A stretch of 64,000 nucleotides of DNA from Candidatus Poribacteria bacterium. Its GTDB lineage: Bacteria > Poribacteria > WGA-4E > WGA-3G. Made by a program: the position numbers and the translations under genes. Within the stretch, counting starts at the first letter, position 1; each line of letters starts with the position of its first letter. The stretch spans positions 1 through 64,000 of the forward strand of contig PYJD01000025.1 in NCBI GenBank assembly GCA_003635315.1, in the 5' to 3' direction. Shown here piece by piece: positions 45,969 to 54,513 of this stretch. The notes below the pieces were generated by a model. That model was not told where the DNA came from, searched no databases, and saw only the letters and a program-made list of their open reading frames with translations.

Positions 45969-47135
45969 ATGTCCAAGATAGAATTAACTGGAAAAGAGAG
46001 CGATTTTCTAAAAATAGTTGTTGCTGCAGCAGGACGCGGTGATATTGAAGGTGTCAGTCAGTTATTGAATGATAAACCCGAATGGATTCACACCATCGGT
46101 TCACACGGAAGGACAATGCTCTGGGAAGCAGCCTATCGTGGAAAGTTGGAGATGGTGGAATTTCTGTTATCCCACGGGGCAGACATGAATTTACCGGGGT
46201 GTCATCTCAGCCAACATGATATTGAGATTACACCGTACTGTGTAGCACGGCATGAAGGACGAGATGATGTGGCGGAATACCTGTTGGAAATGGGTGCTAA
46301 AGTTGACATACAAACAGCAGCCTATTTAGGTGATTTTGATACCGCCAAAACATTAATTGAACAAGACCCTGAAATCGTAAATAACGGATATCTACAATCT
46401 GTCTGGTTTCCTTCCGGCAACCCGAATACCGTTGAACATCACTATACAGAATGGGCTACGCCTCTCTGCTATGCCATCGTCGGTGGGAACATTGAGATCG
46501 TGAAATTGCTAATTTCCAAAGGGGCGAAAATTGAACCCTATAGTGAACTTCTACTTGATCATGCTGTCTCGGATAATCGCGTTGATCTTGTAGAATTGTT
46601 AGTTGAAAATGGTGCTGATCCAAGCAAAGCACCAAGGAAAGTCGATGATAACTCTGAAATGAGTCAGTTGCTAAAGTCATACGGAAATACACCAGCTGAC
46701 ATCAATGCTTTAGATAAGATGGGGTGGCCACGAATCGTATATGTCTGTCGTGGAGATAAGGGTGAACATCCAGAAGAGGTCGTAAGGTTATTAGGACTTG
46801 GTGCTAATATTGACGTTCGAAGTAGTAAAGGAAAATCCGCATTACACTGTGCAGCTAAAGCAGGATTCCTCAAAGTTATTGATCTCCTCATTGAGAAAGG
46901 GGCAAAGATTGATGCTATGGATAATAAAGGTGAAACGCCTTTGGTTGAAGCAATTCGATCAACGATAAAAAATCGGGAAAAACTCCATCAAGCAATGGAG
47001 GTATTACTCAAAAAGGGAGCGGATCCAAATATAAAGAATAAGAGTGCCAAGTCCCCGTTACAAATTGCACAACAGAAGAGAAGAGAAGATACCGGTGAAA
47101 TTGTGACTTTGTTAAAACAGCATGGTGCAGTTTAA
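45969..47135 (+). CDS. Ankyrin repeat protein
   Basis: The 388-aa protein has about eight ankyrin repeats (GRTMLWEAAYRGKLEMVEFLLSHGAD, ATPLCYAIVGGNIEIVKLLISKGA, VDLVELLVENGADPS, KSALHCAAKAGFLKVIDLLIEKGA). There is no signal peptide, so a cytosolic binding protein is likely. Ankyrin proteins are abundant in symbionts, where some target host proteins, but nothing here shows secretion. Ribosome site AAAGGAAT lies upstream of the ATG. Confidence 0.9.
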   Translation: MSKIELTGKESDFLKIVVAAAGRGDIEGVSQLLNDKPEWIHTIGSHGRTMLWEAAYRGKLEMVEFLLSHGADMNLPGCHLSQHDIEITPYCVARHEGRDDVAEYLLEMGAKVDIQTAAYLGDFDTAKTLIEQDPEIVNNGYLQSVWFPSGNPNTVEHHYTEWATPLCYAIVGGNIEIVKLLISKGAKIEPYSELLLDHAVSDNRVDLVELLVENGADPSKAPRKVDDNSEMSQLLKSYGNTPADINALDKMGWPRIVYVCRGDKGEHPEEVVRLLGLGANIDVRSSKGKSALHCAAKAGFLKVIDLLIEKGAKIDAMDNKGETPLVEAIRSTIKNREKLHQAMEVLLKKGADPNIKNKSAKSPLQIAQQKRREDTGEIVTLLKQHGAV

Positions 47136-47267
47136 TATTACGACACCGAAATTGGATGTCTATAAGTTTATCATATTTTTTGATGTTTAGGTCTTCATTT
47201 ATAATCATTCTTAACATTTGTTAGATATTCAAGGTATTTTGATCGTGTTTATATTCTCTACGACTAT

Positions 47268-47894
47268 CTATATGTAACCTAATTTAAAATAAGCCTTTCC
47301 TAACTTTGCTAACGCATTGCTCTTTAACTGACTCACCCGTCCTTCTGACATGCCAAGTGTTTCTGCGATCTCAACCCCATTTAACTCCTCAAAGAACTTC
47401 AGTTTTATTACACGACGTTCCAATTCTGAAAGTTCCAACAATAGATGTGGTAGGTTTTTGCAGAGTGTTTCTACTTCGAGTTGTCTGATGACTGTATCCG
47501 CTATATTTTCAATTCCACACGCTTCCTGCATCAAACTAAGAAGTAATGGATTATCATTGTCATCAGTATCAGTATGCCAACACGTGTCATGTGGATAGGG
47601 TATACATTGTAACAATTTTGTTCGTTCCTGCCACAAGCGTGTACAGACACGCGCCTTTATAAACGTTGTGAAACTCGCACCACTTGGATGATTAGGATCA
47701 TACTTCGGTGCTTCTTCTATGATCGCAAAAAACGCGATTTGACGGAAATCCTCCATATAACTCCGCAAGTATGAACTCTGTCCTTGAACACATGAGACAC
47801 AATCATCAACAGATCCCTTCGCTGTCATCAGATCTGCAGGATCAATACTAAACGGACATTTACCCCTGTTATGCGGTCCTCTATTGAACTTCAT
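47268..47894 (-). CDS. Sigma-70-like factor with Cys-containing N-terminus
   Basis: The 208-aa protein ends in a typical sigma region 4 HTH: LSELERRVIKLKFFEELNGVEIAETLGMSEGRVSQLKSNALAKL. The central part (IAFFAIIEEAPKYDPNHPSGASFTTFIKARV) fits region 2. The N-terminus carries Cys in KCPF...DDCVSCV, possibly metal-binding or redox-sensitive, which is unusual for this group. I chose ATG 47894 (AGGGTG upstream). A start at 47954 would add 20 residues with two more Cys. No anti-sigma gene is adjacent. Confidence 0.72.
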   Translation of the reverse strand: MKFNRGPHNRGKCPFSIDPADLMTAKGSVDDCVSCVQGQSSYLRSYMEDFRQIAFFAIIEEAPKYDPNHPSGASFTTFIKARVCTRLWQERTKLLQCIPYPHDTCWHTDTDDNDNPLLLSLMQEACGIENIADTVIRQLEVETLCKNLPHLLLELSELERRVIKLKFFEELNGVEIAETLGMSEGRVSQLKSNALAKLGKAYFKLGYI

Positions 47895-48097
47895 GCATTT
47901 ACACCCTAAATATAATTTGTGGGAATGTGAATGTTTCAAACGAATAAAAAACATAACTGTACATGCTTCTATTAATTATATCACTTTAAAAGAAAATTCT
48001 TTAGTACTTTTTTGCACTCTAAAAAAATGCTAAAGGTTTTCTTCTGAAACCTATGTAACTTAATATAAGCAACTTTACCGAAAAGGTAGGAGATATC

Positions 48098-48829
48098 ATG
48101 ATACACGAATTCTTTACAAATAAATGGATTCTCGGTGCTGTCGGCTTCATAATTCTGTTTGCGGGAGTATGTTACTTATGGTATCAGCACGACACAGCAC
48201 CCTATAGACAAGAGGCAGCCGATACTGCCGAAATTGTGCATCAATGGAAGAAAAACAAACAGGGGCAACCGAAAAGTAGCACAGCAGAACGAACCACCGA
48301 GGAAGAACTTACGGATGGCGATACACCGATGCCCGATGACACGACTACCTCCTCAACGCGTGAGACGGCCGCCAAGACGATTGACAGAACGAAGTCGATT
48401 GAAACAGATGCTGTTTCAGCAGACGCAATGGATCCTTCAAAAATGTCACGCTTCGGACTCGGTCCGTACCCAGAAATACCAAAGGAGTGGAACCTAATAC
48501 CCAATTATTGGGAAACTGCCGAAAGCATAGGAGAGGAATTGCTCTACCGTGTAACCATCAAGATGCATAACGAGGGCACACGTTCCAAATACGGTAGTGT
48601 TGGTATTAATCCTACCACTCTGCTGATTATAGCTGTCGAAAGAGGCAGTGTCCTTATTGAAACCGAAATTGATGAGAATGGCGAGGAAAGGATATATCGG
48701 AACCTTGCTCATCCTGATGATCTATCAGGGATATACACGCGCCGAAGCCAGATTCCTTCGCACCTGAAAATTGTGACACCTGCTGAAATAGCATTTGACC
48801 CCTATGAATACTTAGGAATTTCTAAATAA
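48098..48829 (+). CDS. Membrane-anchored protein of unknown function
   Basis: The 243-aa protein has one N-terminal transmembrane helix (GAVGFIILFAGVCYLWY) and a Ser/Thr/Glu-rich linker. From about residue 115 follows a folded part (GPYPEIPKEWNLIPNYWE...LLYRVTIKMHNEGTRSKYGSVG) with no known motif. AGGAGATATC precedes the ATG. A 34-residue peptide gene follows 14 bp later, likely on the same mRNA. Confidence 0.55.
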   Translation: MIHEFFTNKWILGAVGFIILFAGVCYLWYQHDTAPYRQEAADTAEIVHQWKKNKQGQPKSSTAERTTEEELTDGDTPMPDDTTTSSTRETAAKTIDRTKSIETDAVSADAMDPSKMSRFGLGPYPEIPKEWNLIPNYWETAESIGEELLYRVTIKMHNEGTRSKYGSVGINPTTLLIIAVERGSVLIETEIDENGEERIYRNLAHPDDLSGIYTRRSQIPSHLKIVTPAEIAFDPYEYLGISK

Positions 48830-48843
48830 AGGAGTTTTATTCA

Positions 48844-48948
48844 ATGAAAAGATTGATAGCGTTCTTCACCATTGCTATACTCGTTTGTATCGCAACCTTT
48901 GTTGCTTTTGCGTCTAACCAAAACCGCTATGCGTCCTATTCCCAATAA
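48844..48948 (+). CDS. 34-residue hydrophobic peptide
   Basis: The frame encodes MKRLIAFFTIAILVCIATFV and then 14 polar residues, like a signal peptide with a very short mature end. AAAGGAG lies eight bases before the ATG and the spacing to the upstream gene is 14 bp, so translation is plausible. Function unknown. It could be a leader peptide. Confidence 0.4.
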   Translation: MKRLIAFFTIAILVCIATFVAFASNQNRYASYSQ

Positions 48949-49029
48949 ACAGTCCTTCCGCTTTTTAAGTCCAATTATTCATTTTTCTGCTCAATTTGCG
49001 TAAGTCCTGTATAAAATTTCTGTCATTTG

Positions 49030-49318
49030 TAGCATAAACTGTCAGTTTGTGCTTTCCCGTTTCATTCCTAACAGCAGGTAATGAGAATAATTAACAGAAA
49101 TAGTATAAAATGAGCCACACAGTTTTCAGTTCCCTATGAGTTCAATTAAAACTTCATTTCTCTTTAATTGAACTCATGGTATGATATTATAGTAGATTTT
49201 AGAATTACTTTTACGTTGCTATCGGTCTGGGTGGCAAAACAAATCTCACCTCATATCCTGTAGCACAAACTTTTAGTTTGTGTCGTATTTGCGCAAACTG
49301 AAAGTTTACGCTACAGCA
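49030..49318. repeat. Palindromic repeats (TAGCAnAAACT family)
   Basis: Hairpins of the form GTAGCATAAACTGTCAGTTT (49030) and GCACAAACTTTTAGTTTGTG (49262) are followed by GCGCAAACTGAAAGTTTACG. The stretch 49030-49096 is homologous, inverted, to 18515-18582. The rest of the 49-kb spacer holds no gene. Confidence 0.65.
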
Positions 49319-49351
49319 GTGTAGAGACAATTGCGGATTCCACTATAAGAC

Positions 49352-50083
49352 ATGACGATGCCACATTCCCGTGAATCACTCATACACGATTTTTCAAGAC
49401 TCGGATTAGAAAATGCGGATATGGTATTCATTCACTCATCTTTTAAAAGTTTAGGAGAAGTAGAAGGTGGAGCAGAAACAGTTATTTCCGCATTAGAGCA
49501 TGTTCTCGGTCATGATGGATTGATATTAATGCCATCTTTCAACTTACTTCCAAGTCATGAGGAACGGACAAGTTCATGGGATATTGAAAAGACCTACTCT
49601 ACTGTAGGATGGTTAACGGAGTATTTCCGACGAATGCCGAATACATTCCGTTCTGATCACTATTCACATTCTGTCGCTGCCCGTGGACATAATGCCGAAC
49701 GATTTATAGCAGACCATCTTTCCAATGAAGGATACAAATCTCCTTGGGATCATCCACCGTGGGGGAAGACATACGGTACGAATTCTCCAATGTATCGTGC
49801 ATATATGTCAAATGGAAAACTGTTGATGCTTGGAGTAGATTACAATACCTCTACCTATATCCATCTTGTAGAGGTGATTTACTGGAATAAACGACTTGAA
49901 CAGAATCCAGACACGCATTTCATTGGACTCAACCGTCCAAAACTCGGGGAATTTTGGGATATAGTAGGTAAATTAAATCGAAATTTAGTGGGGAATTCAG
50001 AGTGTCGTCTCTTCAACATTAAATCTTATGTTGATACACTTCTAAAAGAGGTGGAACAAAATCCAAATCCTTATACTTCTTAA
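49352..50083 (+). CDS. AAC(3)-family acetyltransferase
   Basis: The 243-aa protein matches the aminoglycoside 3-N-acetyltransferase family (AAC(3)/YokD): SLGEVEGGAETVISAL, GLILMPSF, STVGWLTEYFRRMPNTFRSDHYSHSVAARG and LMLGVDYNTSTYIHLVE. The family acetylates an amino group from acetyl-CoA. Some members give aminoglycoside resistance, others act in natural product paths. The gene next to it is a nucleotidyltransferase, another fold also used on aminoglycosides, but neither has to be a resistance gene. Confidence 0.82.
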   Translation: MTMPHSRESLIHDFSRLGLENADMVFIHSSFKSLGEVEGGAETVISALEHVLGHDGLILMPSFNLLPSHEERTSSWDIEKTYSTVGWLTEYFRRMPNTFRSDHYSHSVAARGHNAERFIADHLSNEGYKSPWDHPPWGKTYGTNSPMYRAYMSNGKLLMLGVDYNTSTYIHLVEVIYWNKRLEQNPDTHFIGLNRPKLGEFWDIVGKLNRNLVGNSECRLFNIKSYVDTLLKEVEQNPNPYTS

Positions 50084-50093
50084 CTAAAATTAC

Positions 50094-50243
50094 AAAGGAG
50101 GGAACTCCGATTCCCGATTTTTTGTAGGATGGAACTCGGATTCCCGAATCTTTGTAGGAGGGAATTCCGATTCCCGATTTTTTGTAGGATGGAACTCCGA
50201 TTCCCGAATCTTTGTAGGATGGAACTCCGATTCCCGACCTTTT
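50094..50243 (+). repeat. Five tandem 30-bp repeats (two-unit higher-order pattern)
   Basis: Five units of about 30 bp carry GGAaGGAACTCCGATTCCCG with alternating tails: units 1 and 3 have GGAGGG...GATTTTTTG, units 2 and 4 GGATGG...GAATCTTTG, unit 5 a variant. This implies a 60-bp duplication on top of a 30-bp one. The unit is the core of the family B copy at 63466. Ends with TTTACAACGGTTATTGGAAA as that copy does. Not CRISPR: no spacers. Sits between two genes. Confidence 0.75.
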
Positions 50244-50294
50244 ACAACGGTTATTGGAAAACTATTATTAAAAATGGTATAACGTAAATTACAA

Positions 50295-50888
50295 ATGACA
50301 GACAAAGATCTCATCGCACATTCCAATAAATTGCATGAAGAGGCGAGCTACATACTGAAAAAGGAAGGCTTACTTCCTCTGCTTTGCAGCTATGGCACTA
50401 CTCGTGTAATAGGAAGTTATGCTCTCAACACGATGACATGGCACGATATTGACATAAGTATGGAACTACCCAACCCACAAGATACGGATTTATTCTTTGA
50501 GATTGGGAAGACAATTGCATCCAAATTCCAAATCTTAAAGATGTCCTATTCAAATCACTTTATACGGAACTTTCCAGGTTTCGATCACGGACTTTATTGG
50601 GGAATACAACTCCGACACGTAGACAGACAATGGAAAGTTGACCTATGGGGATATGATAAACAATCCTATAAAATGCAAATGTCAGAATTTGATGAATTAC
50701 AGAAAAAACTACTGCAGGTAGACCGATCTACTATTCTAAAAATAAAACACCCCATATCACTTCGTCCTGATTACCGGGGAGATGTATACAATAGCATGGC
50801 AATCTATAATGCAATATTGAAAGATAAGGTTCGTTCCTTAGAAGAATTTGAAACATGGATTGAAAGGAATTCTAATGTTAAGACCTGA
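50295..50888 (+). CDS. Nucleotidyltransferase-fold protein
   Basis: The 197-aa protein has the polymerase-beta-like active site VIGSYALNTMTWHDIDISMEL (GSY...DxD, around residue 36) and a later VDLWGYDKQ with a third Asp, matching small nucleotidyltransferase enzymes. It is not a MNT/HEPN toxin pair. The following PhyH gene begins 14 bp inside its end, so the two are translationally coupled. Substrate unknown. Confidence 0.7.
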   Translation: MTDKDLIAHSNKLHEEASYILKKEGLLPLLCSYGTTRVIGSYALNTMTWHDIDISMELPNPQDTDLFFEIGKTIASKFQILKMSYSNHFIRNFPGFDHGLYWGIQLRHVDRQWKVDLWGYDKQSYKMQMSEFDELQKKLLQVDRSTILKIKHPISLRPDYRGDVYNSMAIYNAILKDKVRSLEEFETWIERNSNVKT

Positions 50889-51660
50889 AGAAAAATGGTT
50901 CTTCGATCATCACGGATTTATTATACTAAGAAATGTCGTTTCCAATGAAGATATTCAGTTGATGATAGATTTTGGCAACCTTTGGCATAGTATGTCTCTT
51001 GAGGAATTACCACCTCCACTTACATCAACTTCCAAACGCGGAAGCTATTCAGAAACTATCGCACACTGGATAAATCACATTCATTACGGAGATGAAGTAT
51101 TCCAACGTTTAGTCCTTAACCCAGAAATTATGAGGGTTATAATTTCTCTAACTCGTGGTGCACCTTGTCTCGTTGATACGGCTCTAACAAAGAATTACAG
51201 AAAGTCAGATGATATTCACTTTCATGCATCCGGACAGGATTACGGTATAGAAGAGGGTGAACCTCATGCAGGGTTTCTGAATGCCGGTATCTCATTGGTT
51301 GATGTACCGGAGGGAACTGGGTTTGTTTGTCTTCCGGGTAGTCATAAACGGAATTTCGATCCACCTGAGGACATATCAATATATGACGGGCCACCAACAG
51401 TGATTAATGTTCCTGTAAATGCTGGGGATTGTGTAATATTTACTGAAGCACTCTACCATGGTGCCAGACGATGGACAGAAGAATATCCACGATTTACAAT
51501 CTTTAACCGTTATATTGACAAGGGTTCACACGGGGCTCTACCAATTGAAGATTATAGACATTTGGTGTCGGATGAAGTCTACGAATTGGAACAACCAGCT
51601 GTTCAAGGTGAACAAAAACGTGCAGTTAAACGTATCATAAATGAAATTATTGAAAATTAA
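50875..51660 (+). CDS. PhyH family dioxygenase
   Basis: The 261-aa PhyH-type protein has FFDHHGFIILRNVVSNED at the N-terminus, HFHASGQDYG near 115-124 (metal His and Asp), GTGFVCLPGSHKRN, DCVIFTEALYHGARRW with distal H195, and PRFTIFNRY. The start at 50875 (AAAGGA six bases upstream) is better than an earlier ATG at 50848. It overlaps the nucleotidyltransferase gene by 14 bp. The stop codon lies at the edge of the long dispersed repeat. Confidence 0.82.
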   Translation: MLRPEEKWFFDHHGFIILRNVVSNEDIQLMIDFGNLWHSMSLEELPPPLTSTSKRGSYSETIAHWINHIHYGDEVFQRLVLNPEIMRVIISLTRGAPCLVDTALTKNYRKSDDIHFHASGQDYGIEEGEPHAGFLNAGISLVDVPEGTGFVCLPGSHKRNFDPPEDISIYDGPPTVINVPVNAGDCVIFTEALYHGARRWTEEYPRFTIFNRYIDKGSHGALPIEDYRHLVSDEVYELEQPAVQGEQKRAVKRIINEIIEN

Positions 51661-52312
51661 ATGAAGAAAATATCTATGTCTAACAACTAACATTACCAAA
51701 AGCAACTTTTTTAGCACAAACTTCCAATTTGTACATCTTTTTAATGCAAACTAAGTGTGAAATCAAGGAATCAACACCATAACCTTAATGAGAAATAAAT
51801 AATTAGAGAATAAATGATGACAATCTACAAAAACGATCCTAAATACAAACCTTTATACAAAAGAGCTTTATGTCAAAAAATCTGCTTTATTATGCAGATA
51901 GGAATTGTCAAAATTCGCAAAGACAAGAAAAACACAAAATCACACTTTTTGGAAATTCTTATAAAGTTAATTTAAAGTGGAGTAAAGTCAGTCTATGACA
52001 GAGGTTAGAGGGGTAATTTACACCAATTTCAATGACACAGAATGTGCCAAAAAGTGTAACTTTTTTCACTTTTTCGCCACTTTTTACCCACATGGAAAAA
52101 TCCAACATTTTCACGATTTTTTCTCAGGGAATTTAGGATTAAAGGGTCTGTTTTGCACCTTATTAGGTTGTCTGGATATTAGGATTAAATGTTCAATTTA
52201 AGACTATGAATTCTAATCTTATTTCTAAATGAAAATGTCTCTTTTTTATCCAAAACCTTTAGTTGTGCAGTATCAATGACATCACACAAAACCTTGGAAT
52301 GTATCATCATTT
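51652..52312 (+). repeat. Long dispersed repeat, copy 2
   Basis: The direct-orientation partner of 8929-9556 (read in reverse there), with an extra ~25-bp piece at about 51770-51795 that resembles other repeats. It ends AATGTATCATCATTTTTTAG just 18 bp ahead of the LamG gene, so it may carry that gene's promoter. The open frame 51995-52201 is not treated as coding. Confidence 0.75.
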
Positions 52313-52330
52313 TTTAGGAGTGGTATAAAT

Positions 52331-53236
52331 ATGAAAACTATCATTTTTGTTCTTGCAACTGTATGGTGTATTTTTAGTATGTCAGGCTATCTATTAGCAA
52401 ACACAATCGTAACAGATGGATTGGTAAGTTATTGGACATTCGATTTGAATAATATTGATGGTAATTTAGTTGAAGATGTATGGGGTGAAAACCACGCTGA
52501 GATTGTCGGTCAGACAAATATCTCTGATGGGTACATAAGACAAGGTTTGGAATTAAAGGGATTAAAAAATTATGTTATTATCCCAAACTTCGGTAATTTT
52601 GGGAGTCAATTAGGTCCATTCACATTCGAAATTATTGTCAAAACCAGTTATAAAATAAGTTGGACTCCAATTTATAGGGTGGTAGAAGCACCACACTGTG
52701 ACAAGGGGAACCGGGGACACGGAATTCTAATAAATGCTACTATAGATTTTCAAAATAGAGGGGCTTTTCCATTACCATTAAATAATATGGTTACCAAAGA
52801 AGATTCAATTTATTTACAACGGAGTTTCAGACGACAAAATGGGTGTAGTTCTCATTCTTCAGGATTTCCATCACAGATTTCTGATGGCAAGTGGCATCAT
52901 ATTGTCTATACCTATGGAGCACCATTTACTGATGACTCAGGTAACGAGTGGAGACAAAGCAGCCTCTATGTAGACGGGGAACAAAAATATGGACGTAGAT
53001 TCAATCCTTCAAATCCGGAAGACGCACTTCCATATACGCAACCAATCTATCTTGGGGCTATTAATAAGAATGGTAATGCAACAAGACCATTTAGAGGAAT
53101 AATAGATGAAGTACGTGTCTATGATCGTGGACTTTCTTATGAAGAAGTAAATCAGAATTATCAATCCAAGATTGGGTTAGGTGTAGAATCAACCCATAAG
53201 TTACCAACTATCTGGGGGACACTCAAGAAAAGATAA
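52331..53236 (+). CDS. Secreted LamG domain protein with C-terminal KL..WG.LK tail (paralog 1)
   Basis: The 301-aa protein has a signal peptide (residues 1-24) and a LamG/concanavalin-like domain: IVTDGLVSYWTFDLNNIDG, WHHIVYTYGAP, PFRGIIDEVRVYDRGLSYEEV. The C-terminus, HKLPTIWGTLKKR, has the tail common to five secreted proteins here. LamG modules bind glycans or proteins at the surface. Tandem paralog of 53610-54452 (DNA differs substantially). TTAGGAGTGG serves as ribosome site. Confidence 0.85.
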   Translation: MKTIIFVLATVWCIFSMSGYLLANTIVTDGLVSYWTFDLNNIDGNLVEDVWGENHAEIVGQTNISDGYIRQGLELKGLKNYVIIPNFGNFGSQLGPFTFEIIVKTSYKISWTPIYRVVEAPHCDKGNRGHGILINATIDFQNRGAFPLPLNNMVTKEDSIYLQRSFRRQNGCSSHSSGFPSQISDGKWHHIVYTYGAPFTDDSGNEWRQSSLYVDGEQKYGRRFNPSNPEDALPYTQPIYLGAINKNGNATRPFRGIIDEVRVYDRGLSYEEVNQNYQSKIGLGVESTHKLPTIWGTLKKR

Positions 53237-53609
53237 CTTGCATTCCTATCATATTTTGGGATTTCTACTCTTCTTGTAGGTCGGGTAGAGGAACGAAACC
53301 CGACGAATTCCATACGCGGATTCGGCGTTGATTTGGACATGAGCCGCTATTATATACTGGTAATGTTGGGTTTCACCTTCGATTAAACCCCGCTGCACAC
53401 TGCGTTGATTCCCTACGAGGACATGTAATCCCTAAATTGACACCAACCCCACTATACCTATACGCTAATAAATAATTTTCCATATACACAACATCATAGA
53501 TTATGCTACAATTCATTCTATATCGTAGATTCTTTATAAATCATCTTAAATCACTCAAAACATACCCAATGATCTATTCACACCCTGATATTGTGCAAGG
53601 AGAATTAGT
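53237..53609. other. Spacer with dispersed repeats between LamG paralogs
   Basis: Contains GTAGGTCGGGTAGAGGAACG (53274), which is the reverse complement of sequence near 35060-35092, then CGAATTCCATACGCGGATTC (53303) and further copies of GTTGATTT. No gene is seen. The promoter of the second LamG gene presumably lies at the right end. Confidence 0.55.
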
Positions 53610-54452
53610 ATGAAAAGGTTTATGTGTATCCTGTTAATCTCTATTGTTAGTTTGATATTATGTAATTTCGCACATTCTGCAAATGTCGTGACTGATGGTC
53701 TGGTGAGTTATTGGACGTTCGATCAAAAGGATATTGACGGTAAGTCTGTTAAAGATGTATGGGGTAAAAACAACGGTACAATCGTTGGAGACCCTAAGGT
53801 AGTAGAAGGAAAAGTTGGGGATGCCTTGGAATTTGACGGCTCAGATGACTATGTCAATCTAACCAATCTTGGAGATTTCGGTGAAAAACTTGGAAAATCT
53901 ACTTTTGAAGCTTGGGTCAAAACAAGCTTTAGGAATGATTGGACATCTCTCTTCAAAGTTCTTGATGATGGATGCAATATGGCGTGGGCAATTGATGTGA
54001 ACCGAAGTGCTAAAGCCGGATTTCCACTGGCAAAAGATATTGTCCATTTCTATATTCGTCAAAATGCTGCTGCAGGATGTAATGATATTGCAGTGGAAAT
54101 TGAATATGCATTATCCGATGGAAAATGGCACCATATTGTTTTTGCAGTTGAGGATGCAGCAGAGGCAAATATCAGCGCATATATTGATGGTGAATCTCGA
54201 GAAATTATCGTTGGTAAAGAGAAAAATTTAGAAGAGTTTATTTCGTTTGTTAGACCTGTTTATATCGGTGCAGCAAACAATCGTGGTAATGTGGAACGAC
54301 ATTTTCCAGGGTTAATTGATGAAGTACGTATCTACGAACGTCCCCTTACTGCAGGTGAAGTTACACAGAACTTTAAGTCTAAAGTTGGTCTTGCTGTTGA
54401 TCCAATTCATAAGTTATCTATTATCTGGGGAACTCTTAAAGCCAAAATATAA
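53610..54452 (+). CDS. Secreted LamG domain protein with C-terminal KL..WG.LK tail (paralog 2)
   Basis: The 280-aa exported protein (signal to about residue 22, ending HSAN) has a LamG domain VVTDGLVSYWTFDQKDIDG, FEAWVKTSFRNDW, WHHIVFAVEDA, HFPGLIDEVRIYERPLTAGEV and the tail HKLSIIWGTLKAKI. AAGGAGAATTAG precedes the ATG. It lies just upstream of the PQQ operon (62 bp) and may be co-expressed with it. Confidence 0.85.
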   Translation: MKRFMCILLISIVSLILCNFAHSANVVTDGLVSYWTFDQKDIDGKSVKDVWGKNNGTIVGDPKVVEGKVGDALEFDGSDDYVNLTNLGDFGEKLGKSTFEAWVKTSFRNDWTSLFKVLDDGCNMAWAIDVNRSAKAGFPLAKDIVHFYIRQNAAAGCNDIAVEIEYALSDGKWHHIVFAVEDAAEANISAYIDGESREIIVGKEKNLEEFISFVRPVYIGAANNRGNVERHFPGLIDEVRIYERPLTAGEVTQNFKSKVGLAVDPIHKLSIIWGTLKAKI

Positions 54453-54513
54453 ACATATCATATTATTTAACGTCTTAATACTATAGTAAATTCAAAGGGT
54501 AGGAGGCTTTAAT

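Noticed and set aside
50094-50243. Regular 30-bp repeats as a CRISPR array
   Set aside because: Units touch each other with no spacers, no cas genes are near, and the unit also occurs singly in other elements.
50090-50326. Minus-strand 78-codon frame of repeated ESEF/PTK motif
   Set aside because: It is a translation of the tandem DNA repeat.
51995-52201. Frame shared with 9024-9245 as a real small protein
   Set aside because: Between the copies nearly all base changes alter the amino acid, so there is no sign of purifying selection on the product.
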